A stretch of 64,000 nucleotides of DNA from positions 1 to 64,000 of the forward strand of contig JADKBS010000023.1 of assembly GCA_016714985.1 (NCBI GenBank), written 5' to 3'. Positions 61,620 through 64,000 of this stretch are shown here, in pieces. The position numbers were made by a program, and so were the translations under genes. Source of the DNA: Saprospiraceae bacterium. GTDB lineage: Bacteria > Bacteroidota > Bacteroidia > Chitinophagales > Saprospiraceae. The notes under the pieces were generated by a model. That model saw only the letters and a list, made by a program, of their open reading frames with translations, was not told the DNA's origin and did not search any database. The stretch's first letter is position 1; each line of letters starts with the position of its first letter.

Positions 61620-62022
61620 AGCACTGTTCTGTTGTTTCGCTTTTGCACTTCTTATTTGGGCTTGTAACCAAAATCCTTACGAGCAAGGAAAAATACTTTA
61701 CACCAATTTTTGTGAAAACTGCCACATGGCCGACGGCACTGGGTTGAAGGGGCTTATACCTCCATTAGCTGGTGCAGATTTTTTGAAGAATTCGCCGGAA
61801 GCTGTTCCATGCATTATTCGAGCAGGCTATAAAGGCAAAATGACAGTGAATGGGCAGGTCTATGAAACAGAAATGGCAGGCATCGTGAAGCTAAGCGATT
61901 TCGAAATCACCAATATTATCAACTACATCCACACAGCTTGGGGCAATGACTTGCCCATCGTTCAGCTTCAGCAAGTGCGTGAATGGCTTGAACCTTGCGA
62001 GAAAGCAGTTAAACCTTTTTGA
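61609..62022 (+). CDS. Cytochrome c lipoprotein
   Basis: A 137-residue c-type cytochrome with a lipobox (FALLIWAC) and one haem motif CENCH in TNFCENCHMADGTGLKGLIP; the axial Met is likely that in AGYKGKMTVNGQ or in VYETEMAG. It overlaps SCO1 by 11 bases, which suggests a shared role in respiration or copper handling. It is a single-haem, periplasm-facing protein anchored by lipid. Confidence 0.93.
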   Translation: MKNKALFCCFAFALLIWACNQNPYEQGKILYTNFCENCHMADGTGLKGLIPPLAGADFLKNSPEAVPCIIRAGYKGKMTVNGQVYETEMAGIVKLSDFEITNIINYIHTAWGNDLPIVQLQQVREWLEPCEKAVKPF

Positions 62023-62111
62023 CGCATCTCGGTTTGAAGTCGAGATTTCGAAATCATAGATTCATTAATTCATTTGTCATTCCCGTAGGGATCATAATCC
62101 TTTCCAAAGCA

Positions 62112-62564
62112 ATGCACCGACTGACCACTGTACAATTTTTGCCCATTTCCCTCGACAAGGCATGGGACTTCTTCTCCAACCCTTCCAACCTTAACAAGAT
62201 TACGCCCAAGGAAATGAACTTGATACCCACTTCGGCGTTGCCTGAAAAGTCCTATCCAGGCATGTTCATCACCTACAAAGTCAAGCCTTTGCTGGGTATT
62301 CCCATGCTTTGGGTCACAGAGATTACCCACCTAAGGGACAAGGAGTTTTTCGTGGACGAACAACGCATAGGGCCTTATCGCATTTGGCACCATCAGCACC
62401 ATTTCAAATCGGTGATAGGTGGAGTAGAGATGACCGATATTGTGGACTACCGTGTTCCTGGCGGCCCAATTGGCGTACTGTTGGAGAAATTGTTTATCGG
62501 CAGTAAAGTCCGTTCCATTTTTGCGTATCGTACAAAAGTACTAGTTGAAATGTTTGGCACGTGA
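62112..62564 (+). CDS. SRPBCC (START-like) family protein
   Basis: A 150-residue protein with the SRPBCC fold signature (MHRLTTVQFLPISLDKAWDF, SNPSNLNKITPKEM and IVDYRVPGGPIGVLLEKLFI). Such proteins bind lipids or polyketides, or act as cyclases; this subgroup is near YfiT/CoxG-like ligand-binding proteins but no ligand can be assigned. In-frame codons upstream to 62019 are not likely to be used. A single gene in the direction of the cytochrome pair. Confidence 0.8.
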   Translation: MHRLTTVQFLPISLDKAWDFFSNPSNLNKITPKEMNLIPTSALPEKSYPGMFITYKVKPLLGIPMLWVTEITHLRDKEFFVDEQRIGPYRIWHHQHHFKSVIGGVEMTDIVDYRVPGGPIGVLLEKLFIGSKVRSIFAYRTKVLVEMFGT

Positions 62565-62579
62565 TTTATCCGTATTGGC

Positions 62580-62587
62580 TATTTTTG
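62580..62587 (+). promoter_or_regulatory. -7 element directly before the HMG-CoA lyase start
   Basis: TATTTTTG ends 4 bases before the ATG of the lyase gene (62592). If used, transcription would start at or beyond the start codon, or translation would be leaderless. Confidence 0.45.
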
Positions 62588-62591
62588 CCGT

Positions 62592-63470
62592 ATGTCCGAC
62601 CTAACCTCCAGCAAAGTAAAGCTCATAGAGTGCCCACGGGATGCCATGCAGGGCCTCAAGGATTTCATTCCCACTGAAGTCAAGGCATCATATATCAACC
62701 AGCTTTTGAAAGTTGGTTTTGATACCATTGACTTTGGCAGCTTTGTGTCCCCGAAGGCGATTCCCCAAATGCGGGATACCTTCGAGGTACTCGGACAACT
62801 CGATTTTTCGACCACAAAGAGCAAATTGTTGGCAATCGTGGCCAACCAGCGTGGAGCAGAGGATGCTTCGCAATTTTCTGAGATTCAATACCTTGGCTAT
62901 CCGTTTTCCATTTCAGAGACTTTTCAGGTTCGCAATACCAATGCCACCATCGAGGAGTCATTGGAGCGGGTAGAAGAGATTCAAGCAATTTGTTTGCGGA
63001 GCAAAAAGGAATTGGTTGTCTATATCAGCATGGGCTTTGGAAATCCCTATGGCGACCCTTGGAACGTGGATACCGTCGTGCATTGGGTGGACAAACTCGC
63101 CGCTATGGGCATCCGCATCCTTCAGCTTTCCGACACGATCGGCGTTTCCAATCCTGCAAGTATAAACTACCTTTTTTCGAGCCTTATACCTTATTACCAA
63201 CCGAAAGGAATAGAAATCGGAGCCCACCTGCATACCGAGCCGCATAACTGGAAGGAGAAAGTGGAGGCTGCCTGGAACAACGGCTGTACCCGTTTCGATG
63301 GGGCCATCAAAGGATTTGGCGGCTGCCCCATGGCAAAGGACGACCTGACTGGCAATATGCCCATGGAAAACATGGTTCATTATTTCGGCGATAAACTTGG
63401 GGAAACTGGCATTGACGATGACGAATTTGAAAAATCCATGCAACTGGCAATGGAAGTTTTTCCGCATTGA
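62592..63470 (+). CDS. Hydroxymethylglutaryl-CoA lyase
   Basis: A 292-residue enzyme that cuts HMG-CoA into acetyl-CoA and acetoacetate in leucine breakdown. It has IECPRDAMQGLKDFIPTE (with the Arg-Asp pair in place of the more usual GPRDGLQ), SFVSPKAIPQMRD, the metal-binding His-x-His in GAHLHTEPHN, and the late DGAIKGFGGCPMAKDDLTGN signature with the catalytic Cys. HMG-CoA synthase lies at 41576, so the window holds both enzymes but not as a cluster. Confidence 0.93.
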   Translation: MSDLTSSKVKLIECPRDAMQGLKDFIPTEVKASYINQLLKVGFDTIDFGSFVSPKAIPQMRDTFEVLGQLDFSTTKSKLLAIVANQRGAEDASQFSEIQYLGYPFSISETFQVRNTNATIEESLERVEEIQAICLRSKKELVVYISMGFGNPYGDPWNVDTVVHWVDKLAAMGIRILQLSDTIGVSNPASINYLFSSLIPYYQPKGIEIGAHLHTEPHNWKEKVEAAWNNGCTRFDGAIKGFGGCPMAKDDLTGNMPMENMVHYFGDKLGETGIDDDEFEKSMQLAMEVFPH

Positions 63471-63540
63471 CCGATAGATTGTTTTGCTTCTTTTTATCTT
63501 GCGCCAACAAATCGGTAATCAGCAAAACAAGTTTCCAACC

Positions 63541-64000
63541 ATGTCGAAAATTGACCACCTACTCGAAAAATACGGCGAAAGCCACCAGAACAGCATCAAC
63601 AAATTCATCCATTGGATTTGTGTCCCAAGCATTATGTTCAGCTTGTTTGGTTTGCTCTACTCGATTCCATTTTTCTCAGAGCGAACCCTTTATACCAATT
63701 GGGCAACCGTGCTGCTCGTTTTTGCACTCGTCTATTACCTCCGTCTTTCACTACCCATGTTTTTAGGCTTTGTGCTGATTGGCGGTGCAATGGTTTATGG
63801 TGTGAACGCCCTTTATGAATTGACAATAGGTGATGCCAAGATGGTGGCACTGATTTCTTTCGTCATTTTTGCGGTGTCGTGGGTCTTCCAGTTCGTCGGC
63901 CATAAAATAGAAGGTAAGAAGCCTTCCTTTCTGGAGGACTTGCAGTTTTTATTGGTGGGGCCAGCATGGCTGCTGCATTTTATCTATAAAAAGTTGGGAA
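63541..64000 (+). CDS. Mpo1-like (DUF962) membrane protein, partial
   Basis: The gene runs off the window end; 153 codons are seen. It starts MSKIDHLLEKYGESHQNSIN and has the HxxxxNKFIHWICVP pattern of the Mpo1/YGL010w family, followed by four membrane segments (MFSLFGLLYSIPFF, LVFALVYYLRLSLP, FLGFVLIGGAMVYGV, MVALISFVIFAVSWVFQF). The late GHKIEGKKPSF, with its His and Glu, and FLVGPAWLLHF fit the family. The yeast member is an Fe-dependent dioxygenase of 2-hydroxy fatty acids; the bacterial role is not established. Confidence 0.85.
   Translation, partial: MSKIDHLLEKYGESHQNSINKFIHWICVPSIMFSLFGLLYSIPFFSERTLYTNWATVLLVFALVYYLRLSLPMFLGFVLIGGAMVYGVNALYELTIGDAKMVALISFVIFAVSWVFQFVGHKIEGKKPSFLEDLQFLLVGPAWLLHFIYKKLG

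Overview
The window reads as chromosomal DNA of a member of the Bacteroidota, most likely of the Saprospiria. The pointers are type IX secretion C-terminal sorting domains on PKD, subtilisin-like and choice-of-anchor proteins, HYR and dockerin-like surface proteins, promoters of the TTTG-N17/18-TAnnTTTG type, few Shine-Dalgarno sequences, a bacillithiol deacetylase, a mevalonate-type HMG-CoA synthase and a class III phosphofructokinase. No phage, insertion sequence, CRISPR array or rRNA is visible. One tRNA gene (Asn, GTT) is present.

Layout. 1-3.4 kb: a DUF433/DUF5615 toxin-antitoxin-like pair, a cbpA-cbpM co-chaperone pair, an HPF-like ribosome factor, and three copies of a short sequence that resembles the C-terminal tail of MutS. 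3.5-7.5 kb: a frameshifted phytanoyl-CoA dioxygenase, a PhoD-like phosphatase and ffh. 7.6-13.4 kb: large surface or membrane proteins. 13.5-16.5 kb: iscS-iscU-iscA and rpsP. 16.7-27 kb: secreted PKD, S8 peptidase and choice-of-anchor proteins around a TPR-CHAT gene broken by indels. 27-29.6 kb: a three-gene operon (hydroxyacid dehydrogenase, SDR, DUF115-like) that looks like surface-sugar metabolism. 29.7-34 kb: a LytTR response regulator, a 57-residue peptide with a double-glycine leader look, a soluble TPR histidine kinase and an array of three near-identical promoter-hairpin units. 34-43.5 kb: pbpC, pfkA, coaD, a HAD phosphatase, groES-groEL (groEL damaged), HMG-CoA synthase and WbqC. 43.5-51 kb: a tandem paralogous pair of outer-surface proteins, a PfkB kinase, tRNA-Asn and a long WG-repeat protein cut by an in-frame stop. 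51-64 kb: FAH-family hydrolase, transketolase, cupin, acyltransferase, miaA, DUF3298 lipoprotein, bshB1 (frameshifted), pullulanase, SCO1-cytochrome c, an SRPBCC protein, HMG-CoA lyase and a partial Mpo1-like protein.

The strongest candidate for an undescribed system is 29.7-34.0 kb. A LytTR regulator, a small peptide gene with its own consensus promoter and terminator, and a TPR sensor kinase are followed by three hairpin units that share an identical 20-nt block. Their stems show compensatory base changes. Two of the three units have a pair of ACCGTTYCC direct repeats one or two helical turns apart upstream, the spacing expected for a LytTR dimer. This would fit a peptide-sensing circuit that drives tiny hairpin RNAs; function is inferred, not shown.

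A caution on the assembly: at least five genes (PhyH, TPR-CHAT, groEL, PfkB, bshB1) carry frameshifts or stops. Most lie at A or T runs that are one base too short, which points to homopolymer under-calling rather than true gene decay. groEL also lacks about 60 internal codons, including the essential ATP-binding GDGTTT segment.
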